Shown one piece after another: positions 24,353 to 31,452 of a DNA stretch of 44,284 nucleotides. Below the pieces are notes generated by a model. The model made no database searches. It was not told the DNA's origin and was given only the letters and a program-made list of their open reading frames with translations. This DNA comes from F23-B02 sp963613665. GTDB taxonomy: Bacteria; Bacillota; Clostridia; Oscillospirales; Oscillospiraceae. Each line of letters opens with the position of its first letter. Positions within the stretch are counted from its first letter, which is position 1. The stretch covers positions 1 to 44,284 of the forward strand of contig CAVEAL010000020.1 of the NCBI GenBank assembly GCA_963613665.1, written 5' to 3'. A program made the translations under genes and the position numbers.

Positions 24353-25156
24353 ATGAGGCTTTGCAGTGCGCAGGAACTTGATACGGTAAAGACCTTTGAG
24401 TGCGGTCAGTGCTTCCGCTGGAACCGCGGCGACGACGGCGTTTACAGAGGCGTTGTGGACGGATATTACGCCGAGGTCTCGGTGAAGGGCGGAGAGGTTT
24501 ACATAACATCAGACGCACCTGAGGATATCTGGCCGCGTTATTTTGACCTTGAGACCGATTATGCCAAAATAAGCCGCGCATTTAAGGGGCAGTATCTTGA
24601 AAAATGCGTCAGCTACGGCAGAGGCATACGCATACTGCGTCAGGACGGCTGGGAGGCACTGTGCTCGTTTATCATATCCCAATGCAATAACATAAGCCGC
24701 ATAAAGGGCATTGTTGAGCGCCTGTGCGAAAGCTTCGGCGATGAGATACGCACAGGGGATAAGCTCTGTTACTCGTTTCCGGGCGCCGAGCGCCTGGCGG
24801 CCCTTGAGCCCGAAGAGCTTGCCTGCATACGAGCAGGCTACAGAGCGGAGTACATCGTCTGTGCCGCGCGTGCCGTTGCAAACGGCGATATAGACCTTGA
24901 GGCGCTGAGAAAATGTGATTACAGACAGGCGATAAAAACGCTGCGCACTGTGCGCGGTGTCGGCGAGAAGGTCGCAAACTGCGTCGTGCTGTTCGGCCTG
25001 TGGCATACGGAGGCGTTTCCGATAGACGTCTGGATGAAGCGGGCGCTCAAGGAGAACTTTCCGCCCGATTTTCAGCCTGAGTCGCTCGGACACTATGCGG
25101 GGCTTGCCCAGCAGTACATTTTTTATTACGCGAGAAGCGGAGGTAAGGAACGGTGA
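24353..25156 (+). CDS. OGG1-like 8-oxoguanine DNA glycosylase
   Basis: A 267-residue HhH-GPD glycosylase/AP lyase removing 8-oxoguanine from DNA. The N-terminal OGG_N domain starts with TFECGQCFRWNR. The HhH motif VRGVGEKVANCVVLFGL is followed by the catalytic Asp in FPIDVWM, and the Schiff-base Lys is in AIKTL shortly before the hairpin, so both lyase residues are kept. I chose the second ATG (24353) because GAGGG (24342-24346) is six bases upstream; the first ATG (24347) touches that site. It has its own promoter and overlaps the HAD phosphatase by four bases. Confidence 0.92.
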   Translation: MRLCSAQELDTVKTFECGQCFRWNRGDDGVYRGVVDGYYAEVSVKGGEVYITSDAPEDIWPRYFDLETDYAKISRAFKGQYLEKCVSYGRGIRILRQDGWEALCSFIISQCNNISRIKGIVERLCESFGDEIRTGDKLCYSFPGAERLAALEPEELACIRAGYRAEYIVCAARAVANGDIDLEALRKCDYRQAIKTLRTVRGVGEKVANCVVLFGLWHTEAFPIDVWMKRALKENFPPDFQPESLGHYAGLAQQYIFYYARSGGKER

Positions 25157-25968
25157 AATACAAGCTTATAGCGGCAGACATGGACTCAACGTCCCTGAAT
25201 TCAAAAAAGGAGCTCACGCCGAGAACCGTGGCGGCCATGGAAAGGGCGATAGAGCAGGGCAAGACCGTAGCATTTTCTACGGGCCGCAGCATCAGCCTCG
25301 TGCAGCCGTATATTGACATGGTTCACGGAATGCATTATGCCATTACCGGTGCCGGTGCTTCGGTCATAGACACATATACGAATGAGAAAATTCTCTATAA
25401 AACTATAGACCCCGAGACAATAAAATACATAGCCGCCCGTGCGGCGGGCTATGTCATGCCCATACTCTTTATTGACGACAAGACCTACAGCAGCTCGTGG
25501 TGCGTCGATAACTGTGCCGACTTCGGCCTGAGCGCGTATGAACCCATATACAGGCAGGGTATGCAGCTGGTTGACGATGTGTTTGCCATGTTCATGGCTG
25601 ACCCCGGGCCTGTCGAAAAGCTCAACCTGTTCTTTGCCGAGGACGGCGAAGCCGACAGGGTGTACGAACAGATAAAAAACCTGCCTGTGAGCTTCACCTG
25701 CCATGCGCCGCACTGCCTTGAGATAAACGCGGACGGTGTGAGTAAGGCAGGCGGGCTGCGCGCCCTGTGCGATGCTCTCGGCGTCGATATGTCCGAGTGC
25801 ATAGCCATAGGCGATGCACAGAACGATGAGGACATGCTCAAGGCCGCCGGGCTCAAGGTCGCAATGGCAAACGGCAGCGACAGAGTCAGGGCAATTGCCG
25901 ATATTATCGCTCCCGACTGTGACAGCGACGGCGTGGCGGCCATAATTGAACAATATTTGCTTGATTAG
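25153..25968 (+). CDS. Cof-type HAD-superfamily phosphatase
   Basis: A 271-residue haloacid-dehalogenase phosphatase of the Cof/YidA group (type IIB cap), acting on small sugar phosphates or nucleotides. Motif I is DMDSTSLN with both Asp residues; the usual Gly-Thr (DGT) reads Ser-Thr here. Motif III/IV GDAQNDEDMLKAAG near residue 218 is intact, followed by VAMANGSD. The cap domain lies between about 85 and 190. GTG at 25153 overlaps the preceding stop and has GGAGGTAAGG just upstream. The substrate is unknown. Confidence 0.9.
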   Translation: MKYKLIAADMDSTSLNSKKELTPRTVAAMERAIEQGKTVAFSTGRSISLVQPYIDMVHGMHYAITGAGASVIDTYTNEKILYKTIDPETIKYIAARAAGYVMPILFIDDKTYSSSWCVDNCADFGLSAYEPIYRQGMQLVDDVFAMFMADPGPVEKLNLFFAEDGEADRVYEQIKNLPVSFTCHAPHCLEINADGVSKAGGLRALCDALGVDMSECIAIGDAQNDEDMLKAAGLKVAMANGSDRVRAIADIIAPDCDSDGVAAIIEQYLLD

Positions 25969-25989
25969 ATAAAATTATTATAGTATAAT
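25961..25989 (+). promoter_or_regulatory. Promoter of the sirtuin-tagA-tmk operon
   Basis: TTGATT (25961-25966) and TATAAT (25984-25989) are 17 bases apart. The -35 overlaps the stop codon of the HAD gene. It gives a leader of about 26 bases before ATG 26022. Confidence 0.75.
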
Positions 25990-26021
25990 AAACTGATAGT
26001 CTGACTTTTGGAGTGAGCGTT

Positions 26022-26738
26022 ATGAACGAGAAAATAATGCAGCTTAAAAAATGGATAGACGACAGTGACAACGTCGTGTTTTTCGGAGGAGCCGGAGTCT
26101 CGACGGAAAGCGGCATACCGGATTTCCGCAGCGTTGACGGCCTGTACAATCAGAAATGGAAGTACCCGCCCGAGACCATACTGAGCCATTCGTTTTTTTC
26201 CCGCTTTCCCGAGGAGTACTACCGCTTCCACAGGGAAAAGCTCGTTATTGACGGCGTGAAGCCCAACGCGGCGCACCTGAAGCTTGCCGAGCTTGAGCAA
26301 AAGGGCAAGCTGCGCGCTGTTGTTACTCAGAATATAGACGGACTGCATCAGGCGGCCGGAAGCAAAAAGGTGCTCGAGCTGCACGGCAGCATACTGCGAA
26401 GCTACTGCTCTTTGTGCGGAAAGCCCTACCCCGCGGATAAAATGAACCACGGCGAGGGTGTTCCTCGCTGTACCTGCGGCGGAGTTATCCGTCCGGACAT
26501 CGTTCTGTACGAGGAGCCGCTGGATGAGAAGATCATCACCGAGGCGGTGCATGTGATATCCGAGGCCGAGGTCCTCATAATCGGCGGTACGAGCCTGAAC
26601 GTCTATCCGGCGGCCGGACTTATAAACTATTACCGCGGAAATAAGCTTGCCCTCGTCAACCTGAGCAAAACACCCTATGACGACGAGGCAGACCTTGTTA
26701 TAAACGAAAAGATCGGAAAGGTATTCAGCCAGCTTTGA
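26022..26738 (+). CDS. SIR2-family NAD-dependent protein deacylase
   Basis: A 238-residue sirtuin removing acyl groups from lysines with NAD consumption. The NAD-binding motif GGAGVSTESGIPDFRS, TQNIDGLH and the catalytic His in LELHGS are all present. A structural zinc is held by CSLCG and CTCGG. It ends with the IGGTSLNVYPAAG Rossmann strand. ATG 26022 has GGAG eight bases upstream; an in-frame GTG at 26013 overlaps that site and is unlikely. The order with the overlapping glycosyltransferase gene has no evident functional logic. Confidence 0.94.
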   Translation: MNEKIMQLKKWIDDSDNVVFFGGAGVSTESGIPDFRSVDGLYNQKWKYPPETILSHSFFSRFPEEYYRFHREKLVIDGVKPNAAHLKLAELEQKGKLRAVVTQNIDGLHQAAGSKKVLELHGSILRSYCSLCGKPYPADKMNHGEGVPRCTCGGVIRPDIVLYEEPLDEKIITEAVHVISEAEVLIIGGTSLNVYPAAGLINYYRGNKLALVNLSKTPYDDEADLVINEKIGKVFSQL

Positions 26739-27475
26739 GTAGAATAGATGTTTTAGGCGTCGGATTTGATAACCTGACGAGAGAAAATGCGATAGATATG
26801 TGCAAAAGGCTCATAGACGAGCATAAAAGCGCATATATGGTAACGCCGAACCCCGAAATAGTCATGGCGGCATGGGATAATCCGGAGCTCAACGAAGCAA
26901 TACGCAGGGCGGATATGGTCATACCGGACGGTATAGGCGTGGTGAAAGCGGCAAGGATAATCGGAACACCGCTCAAGGAGCGACTGCCGGGTATAGAGAT
27001 AGGTGAGGCGGTGCTCAGATACGCGGCCGAGAGCGGCAAGAGCGTTTTTCTTCTCGGTGCAAAGCCCGGCGTGGCTGACGCTGCGGCGGAGAAAATGCGC
27101 GAGCTTTTCCCGGGTATAAACGTCTGCGGCACGAACGACGGCTATTTTAAGGACGACGGCCCTGTGGTCGAGAAGATAAACGCCGCAAGACCGGATTTCC
27201 TTATGGTCTGCCTCGGCGCACCGAAGCAGGAGCTATGGATGGCGCAGAATGCGCCTATGCTCGATGTCGGCCTCATGGCGGGACTCGGCGGCTCTCTGGA
27301 TGTGTTTGCCGGAACCGTTCCCCGCGCACCGAAGGCGTGGCAGAGGATGAACGCCGAATGGCTCTACCGCTGTCTGAAGGAGCCTTGGCGATTCAAGCGC
27401 ATAGCACGCCTGCCGCTGTTTATAGTCAAGGCGTGGATAAAACGGATAAGGAAGTTATTCAATGGAAAAGGGTAA
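26735..27475 (+). CDS. WecG/TagA/CpsF-family glycosyltransferase
   Basis: A 246-residue GT26 enzyme. Members transfer N-acetylmannosamine (or ManNAcA) to undecaprenyl-PP-GlcNAc, building linkage units of teichoic acids or other wall polymers. The family blocks are VTPNPEIVMAAWDNPEL, DGIGVVKAARI, the VFLLGAKPGV strand and LGAPKQELWM, ending with RAPKAWQRMNAEWLYR. It starts with TTG at 26735, overlapping the sirtuin stop; no in-frame ATG is nearby. It may work in the same cell-wall polymer pathway as the LCP protein at 15319. Confidence 0.92.
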   Translation: MSRIDVLGVGFDNLTRENAIDMCKRLIDEHKSAYMVTPNPEIVMAAWDNPELNEAIRRADMVIPDGIGVVKAARIIGTPLKERLPGIEIGEAVLRYAAESGKSVFLLGAKPGVADAAAEKMRELFPGINVCGTNDGYFKDDGPVVEKINAARPDFLMVCLGAPKQELWMAQNAPMLDVGLMAGLGGSLDVFAGTVPRAPKAWQRMNAEWLYRCLKEPWRFKRIARLPLFIVKAWIKRIRKLFNGKG

Positions 27476-28130
27476 GCTCATCGTATTTGAGGGCATCGAC
27501 GGCAGCGGCAAGAGCGCGCATTACCGCCGCGTGTGCGCACGTCTCGAGGCGGAGGGGATAGACTATCACCACATCGTATTCCCGCGCTATGATAACGACA
27601 GCAGTGCACTGATAAGAATGTACCTCGGCGGCGATTTCGGCGCAAATCCGAACGACGTGAACGCCTACGCCGCATCGAGCTTCTACGCCGTTGACCGTTT
27701 TGCCGCCTACAGAACGGACTGGGGCGGGATATATGATTCCGGCGGCTTTATCCTGTCGGACAGATACACGACCTCGAATGCCGTACACCAGGGCGCAAAG
27801 CTGCCTGATGAAGAGCTGCCCGGATTTTTCGAGTGGCTGTATGATTTTGAATATGTAAAGCTCGGCCTGCCCAGACCCGATCTTGTCATTTACCTTGATG
27901 TCGATCTTGAGACCTCACTCAGGCGCATGAAGCACCGTCAGGAAAAAACGCACACCTCGGCGGATATTCACGAAAAGGATATACGATATCTTGAAAACTG
28001 CCTGCGAGTTGCCGACAAGGCCGCCGACCACTACGGCTGGACGCGCATACCGTGCATGAAAAACGGCCTTGAGCGCGAGCTTGAAGAAAAGCATGAAGAG
28101 ATATACTCCATCATCAAAGCCGCTCTGTGA
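27462..28130 (+). CDS. tmk: Thymidylate kinase
   Basis: A 222-residue P-loop kinase converting dTMP to dTDP. The P-loop is FEGIDGSGKSAH, the DR(Y/H) motif is LSDRYTTSNAVHQG, and the lid has LRRMKHRQEK. The GSGKSAH sequence lacks the usual Thr-Thr after the Lys but keeps a Ser. The length is slightly above average for Tmk. It overlaps the upstream glycosyltransferase by 14 bases and the downstream cyclo-ligase by 38. Confidence 0.93.
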   Translation: MEKGKLIVFEGIDGSGKSAHYRRVCARLEAEGIDYHHIVFPRYDNDSSALIRMYLGGDFGANPNDVNAYAASSFYAVDRFAAYRTDWGGIYDSGGFILSDRYTTSNAVHQGAKLPDEELPGFFEWLYDFEYVKLGLPRPDLVIYLDVDLETSLRRMKHRQEKTHTSADIHEKDIRYLENCLRVADKAADHYGWTRIPCMKNGLERELEEKHEEIYSIIKAAL

Positions 28131-28662
28131 GCGCAAGCGCGCCCTGCGCGTCAAAAAAACGGCACAGATTGAAAGCCTCGGCGAGGAATATATAAAAAGC
28201 AGCGACGCGGCTATATTAGATAAGCTGCTGAACCTTAACGAGTTTAAAAGTGCTGCGGCCGTGTTCCTGTACCACAGCGTCGGCCGCGAGGTCTCGACGG
28301 TAAAGCTCATTGAGTTGCTGCTCGGCAGCGGCAGACGCACGGCGCTCCCGGTGTGCGGTACCGGCGGCTTTATGGAGTTTTACCCGTTAGACAGCCTTTT
28401 GCAGCTTCGCCCCGGGCGCTACGGCATACCGGAGCCGCCGGTCACGCAGCCCGTAAGACCGGAAAAGGGCGATATCATCATTGTTCCGGCGCTCTGCTGC
28501 GACAGGAGCGGCAACCGCCTCGGCCACGGAGCGGGGTACTATGACCGTTACCTTGCAGGGACCGACTGCTTCAGCGTCTGTCTTTGCAGAAGGGCTCTTC
28601 TGGAGGATGAAGTCCCTGCAGGGGGTACGGATATCAGGGTGTCAATGGTCTTGACTGACTGA
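28093..28662 (+). CDS. 5-formyltetrahydrofolate cyclo-ligase
   Basis: A 189-residue enzyme that converts 5-formyl-THF to 5,10-methenyl-THF with ATP. The characteristic C-terminal block IIIVPALCCDRSGNRLGHGAGYYDRYL is intact, and the N-terminal ERKRALR helix is typical. I start at ATG 28093; longer frames using TTG at 28069 extend further into tmk. The 38-base overlap suggests coupled translation. Folate recycling beside thymidylate metabolism (tmk) is a sensible neighbourhood. The last gene before a terminator. Confidence 0.9.
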   Translation: MKRYTPSSKPLCERKRALRVKKTAQIESLGEEYIKSSDAAILDKLLNLNEFKSAAAVFLYHSVGREVSTVKLIELLLGSGRRTALPVCGTGGFMEFYPLDSLLQLRPGRYGIPEPPVTQPVRPEKGDIIIVPALCCDRSGNRLGHGAGYYDRYLAGTDCFSVCLCRRALLEDEVPAGGTDIRVSMVLTD

Positions 28663-28671
28663 AAAAACTGA

Positions 28672-28695
28672 ACAGGGCTCTTTTCGGAGCCCTGT
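28672..28695. terminator. Terminator between convergent genes
   Basis: A perfect 9-bp stem (28672-28680 with 28687-28695) around TTTTCG. The T-run lies on the minus strand (complement of the A-run at 28662-28667), so it best serves the small Cys-rich gene, and may also slow plus-strand read-through. Confidence 0.78.
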
Positions 28696-28701
28696 GTGTC
28701 C

Positions 28702-28830
28702 TCAGCAGCCGCAGCCGCAGTCGTTGCTGCCGCAGCCGCAGCTTCCGCCGCAGTTATTGCCGTAGCCGAAGAAGAGGATTATGAGTATGAGAATTATCCA
28801 GATGCAGCTGTTGTTATTGTTGCAGAACAT
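28702..28830 (-). CDS. 42-residue Gly/Cys-rich membrane protein (YjcZ/'chorion class' type)
   Basis: Reading the minus strand from ATG 28830 gives 42 residues: a short Asn/Cys head (MFCNNNNSCIW), one hydrophobic segment (residues about 10-21), an FFGYG turn, and a Gly/Cys tail with nine cysteines in the full protein, ending CGCGC. AAAGGT is seven bases before the ATG and a terminator follows the stop. This architecture matches tiny sporulation-associated YjcZ-like proteins and the Clostridia proteins often labelled high-cysteine chorion-like. The Cys-rich tail suggests metal binding or disulfide cross-linking at a membrane or spore surface; this is inference. It is divergent from mltG. Confidence 0.85.
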   Translation of the reverse strand: MFCNNNNSCIWIILILIILFFGYGNNCGGSCGCGSNDCGCGC

Positions 28831-28913
28831 ATATATTACCTTTCCCCGCGCATAAAATTCCGCAGTCCGATCCGGCGCGGCGGATACACGACACGAAGAT
28901 TATCACACATTAG

Positions 28914-28942
28914 CGCAGCTCCAGCTGCGTCTGCTGTATACT
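28914..28942 (+). promoter_or_regulatory. Inverted repeat and -10 element upstream of mltG
   Basis: CGCAGCT (28914-28920) and AGCTGCG (28923-28929) form a perfect inverted repeat with a 2-base centre, eight bases before TATACT (28937-28942), a likely -10. No good -35 is visible at 17 bases: the repeat occupies that place, as an operator or activator site might. Confidence 0.4.
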
Positions 28943-28987
28943 ATGCCGCAGCGGCAAATCAGGTTACGGACGGCAAAGGAGATTTTT

Positions 28988-30229
28988 ATGGCTGATAAGA
29001 AAACAGATTTTGACGAGCTCTTCGGTAGAAAAGAACCCGATAAGAAAACAAAGAAAGCAGCTTCGGCGCCGGCGCAGAAAAAAGCGCCCGCACAGCCGAG
29101 GCAGAGCTCGGCCGCAGCCGCGAAGGAAAATAAGAGCGGCCTTGCGGGAGGAGCGCTGTACTTTTTGTTTGTAATAAGCGTCAGCATAATTCTGGCCTGC
29201 CTTGCGTGGGCGGCTGCGACGGATGTTCTGGGCTTCAAGTCCTCGGATACCGTTGCGCAGATAACCCTTGACAAGGACAGCTTTACCTATAAAGAGGTAG
29301 AGGTCACGGATGACGACGGAAATACCAAGACCGAGAAGGTACACTATGCCGATGTCGGCTATGTTGCCGATCAGCTCAAGGATAACGGTATCATAAAGTA
29401 TAAGTGGCTGTTCAAGATCTTTGCCTCGGTGTACAATGCCGACGAGAAGATAGATCCCGGTACATACGAGCTCAAGGCGATATACGACTATAAGGCGCTG
29501 GTAAAGAAGATGACCTCCGGCTCCGGCGCGATGGTCACAAAGAAGATAACCTTCCCCGAGGGCTATACGATGCACCAGATATTCAAAAAGCTCGATGCAG
29601 AGGGCGTTTGCGATTATGACGAGCTCATGGATGCAGCGGCAAACGCCACCTTCAGCTATTCCTTCCTTGAAGGGATAGAGAAGGGCGATGCCAGCAGACT
29701 CGAGGGCTTCCTGTTCCCGGATACCTATGAATTTTACGAGGGTATGCCGGCGGCGAGTGCCATAAACAAGTTCCTCGAGGTGTTCCATTACAGAATAACG
29801 GCCGAGATGCTCCAATGGCAGGAGGAAAGCGGCTACACCATGCGTGAGATAATAACCATCGCGTCCATGATAGAAAAGGAAGCGGCAAACGATTCCGAGC
29901 GCTACACCATTGCATCCGTTATCTACAACCGTCTGAATAAGGACTGGGCGCTCCAGATAGACTCCACCACGCTCTATGAGTACCCCGACCACGAGGGTGC
30001 ACCCACGGCGGAGATGCTGGCAAAGGACAGCCCCTATAATACCCGCATAAGCAAGGGTCTGCCCCCGTCCCCGATATGCAGCCCCGGCCTTACGTCGATA
30101 AGGGCGGCATTGCAGCCGAGCAGCACGAATTATATGTACTATGCGCTCAATACGGCAACCGGAACGCATGAGTTCTTCACGAGCAGCGATGCCTTCAACG
30201 CCTTTGTCGCAACGCAGAACTATGACTGA
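28988..30229 (+). CDS. mltG: Endolytic murein transglycosylase MltG
   Basis: A 413-residue membrane-anchored lytic transglycosylase that cuts nascent peptidoglycan glycan strands. The cytoplasmic N-terminus is Lys/Ala-rich. One membrane segment lies at about 54-77. The YceG domain includes a LysM-like region and the catalytic Glu in IASMIEKEA, followed by YNRL and the C-terminal LPPSPICSPGLTSIRAAL motif. ATG 28988 has AAAGGAGA upstream; the frame extending back to 28943 lacks a ribosome-binding site. It overlaps the U32 gene by eight bases. Confidence 0.94.
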   Translation: MADKKTDFDELFGRKEPDKKTKKAASAPAQKKAPAQPRQSSAAAAKENKSGLAGGALYFLFVISVSIILACLAWAAATDVLGFKSSDTVAQITLDKDSFTYKEVEVTDDDGNTKTEKVHYADVGYVADQLKDNGIIKYKWLFKIFASVYNADEKIDPGTYELKAIYDYKALVKKMTSGSGAMVTKKITFPEGYTMHQIFKKLDAEGVCDYDELMDAAANATFSYSFLEGIEKGDASRLEGFLFPDTYEFYEGMPAASAINKFLEVFHYRITAEMLQWQEESGYTMREIITIASMIEKEAANDSERYTIASVIYNRLNKDWALQIDSTTLYEYPDHEGAPTAEMLAKDSPYNTRISKGLPPSPICSPGLTSIRAALQPSSTNYMYYALNTATGTHEFFTSSDAFNAFVATQNYD

Positions 30230-31436
30230 CAGACGGCCCGAACTGCTTGCTCCGGCCGGAGACGCAGAGCGCCTTGAGATGGCGCTCCACTACGGCGCGG
30301 ATGCCGTTTACCTTGCCGGTAAGCGCTTCGGAATGAGAGCCTCGGCAGGCAATTTCTCAATGGAGGAGCTTGCCGTGGCCTGCGAAAAGGCCCACGAAAA
30401 GGGCGCAAAGGTGCATCTGACCTGCAACACGCTGCCGCGCGAGGATGAGCTCAAGGCTCTGCCGGACTTTCTGCGCGAGGCAAAAAACGCGGGAGTTGAC
30501 GCGTTTATAATTGCGGATCTCGGCGTTATGAAGGCTGCCGAGAGATATGCGCCGGATGTGCAGCGCCATGTCAGTACCCAGCTCGGAGTTATAAACAGCG
30601 CCGCGGCAAACGTACTGTACGATATGGGTGCAAGCCGTGTCGTGCTCGCGCGCGAAACGCCGATGCGCGATATATTCGATATACGCGCAAATACGCCGAA
30701 AGAGCTTGAGATAGAGGCCTTTGTCCACGGCGCGATGTGCGTATCGTTTTCCGGGCGCTGCCTGCTGTCAAATTATCTGACGGGGCGCGACGCGAACAGG
30801 GGAGCGTGTGCGCAGCCCTGCCGCTGGCGCTACCGCCTTGTGGAGGAAAAACGCCCCGGCGAATATTTCGAGATAACGGAAGACAACGGCACATACATCA
30901 TGAACTCACGCGATATGTGCATGATAGATCACATACCAGATCTCATAGCCGCCGGAGTTACGAGCTTCAAGATAGAGGGCAGAATGAAATCTGCATACTA
31001 TGCCGCCGCCGTAACGAACGCGTACCGCCATGCGATAGACTCCGCGCTCAGAGGCGAGCCGCTTGCGCAGATATGGCGCGACGAGGTCGATAAGCTCAGC
31101 CACCGTCCGTACTGCACCGGCTTTTACTACGGCGACCCCGGCCAGCATTATTCGGAAACAAGCTATTACTCGGACGCCGAGGTCTGCGCCGTGGTTGAGG
31201 AATGCGATGCGGAGGGAAACGCTGTTTTGACGCAGCGCAACCGTTTCTGCCTCGGCGATAGGGTGGAGCTCATGACAAACGACCATGAACCGATCGCGTT
31301 CAGCGTCGAATATATGGAAAACGCAGGCGGCGAGGCGATAGATGCAGCGCCGCATGCGATGATGACGATAAGAATGAAGCTGCCCGCGGTGTGCAGCCGC
31401 CTGTCTGTATTAAGGCGAATAAAGCACGATAAGTAA
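30222..31436 (+). CDS. Peptidase U32 family protein
   Basis: A 404-residue protein of the U32 family, now known to include rRNA and tRNA hydroxylation factors (RlhA, TrhP) as well as proteins called collagenase-like proteases. It starts with ELLAPAGDAERLEMALHYGADAVY. The signature EAFVHGAMCVSFSGRCLLS is present near residue 165, and Cys residues in GACAQPCRW follow, positions used for an iron-sulfur cluster in hydroxylation members. The tail domain (about 310-400) is a small beta-barrel. An RNA-modification role is more likely than proteolysis. ATG 30222 lies inside the mltG end. Confidence 0.9.
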   Translation: MTDRRPELLAPAGDAERLEMALHYGADAVYLAGKRFGMRASAGNFSMEELAVACEKAHEKGAKVHLTCNTLPREDELKALPDFLREAKNAGVDAFIIADLGVMKAAERYAPDVQRHVSTQLGVINSAAANVLYDMGASRVVLARETPMRDIFDIRANTPKELEIEAFVHGAMCVSFSGRCLLSNYLTGRDANRGACAQPCRWRYRLVEEKRPGEYFEITEDNGTYIMNSRDMCMIDHIPDLIAAGVTSFKIEGRMKSAYYAAAVTNAYRHAIDSALRGEPLAQIWRDEVDKLSHRPYCTGFYYGDPGQHYSETSYYSDAEVCAVVEECDAEGNAVLTQRNRFCLGDRVELMTNDHEPIAFSVEYMENAGGEAIDAAPHAMMTIRMKLPAVCSRLSVLRRIKHDK

Positions 31437-31452
31437 AAAAGGAGATAGATAT

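Noticed and set aside
24240..24581. N-terminal extension of the CoA-transferase frame
   Set aside because: It runs through two good back-to-back promoters and into the opposite glycosylase gene, is Arg-rich and unlike the family. ATG 24239 has an ideal GGAGGT.
28696..28995. Ala-rich plus-strand frame of 99 codons before mltG
   Set aside because: It is the complement of the Gly/Cys-rich small gene, has low-complexity Ala/Val runs and no binding site. The minus-strand 42-residue gene explains the region better.
30222..31436. Collagenase-type protease
   Set aside because: The U32 label is historical. The Cys pattern and the characterised family members point to RNA hydroxylation; no protease catalytic residues can be identified.
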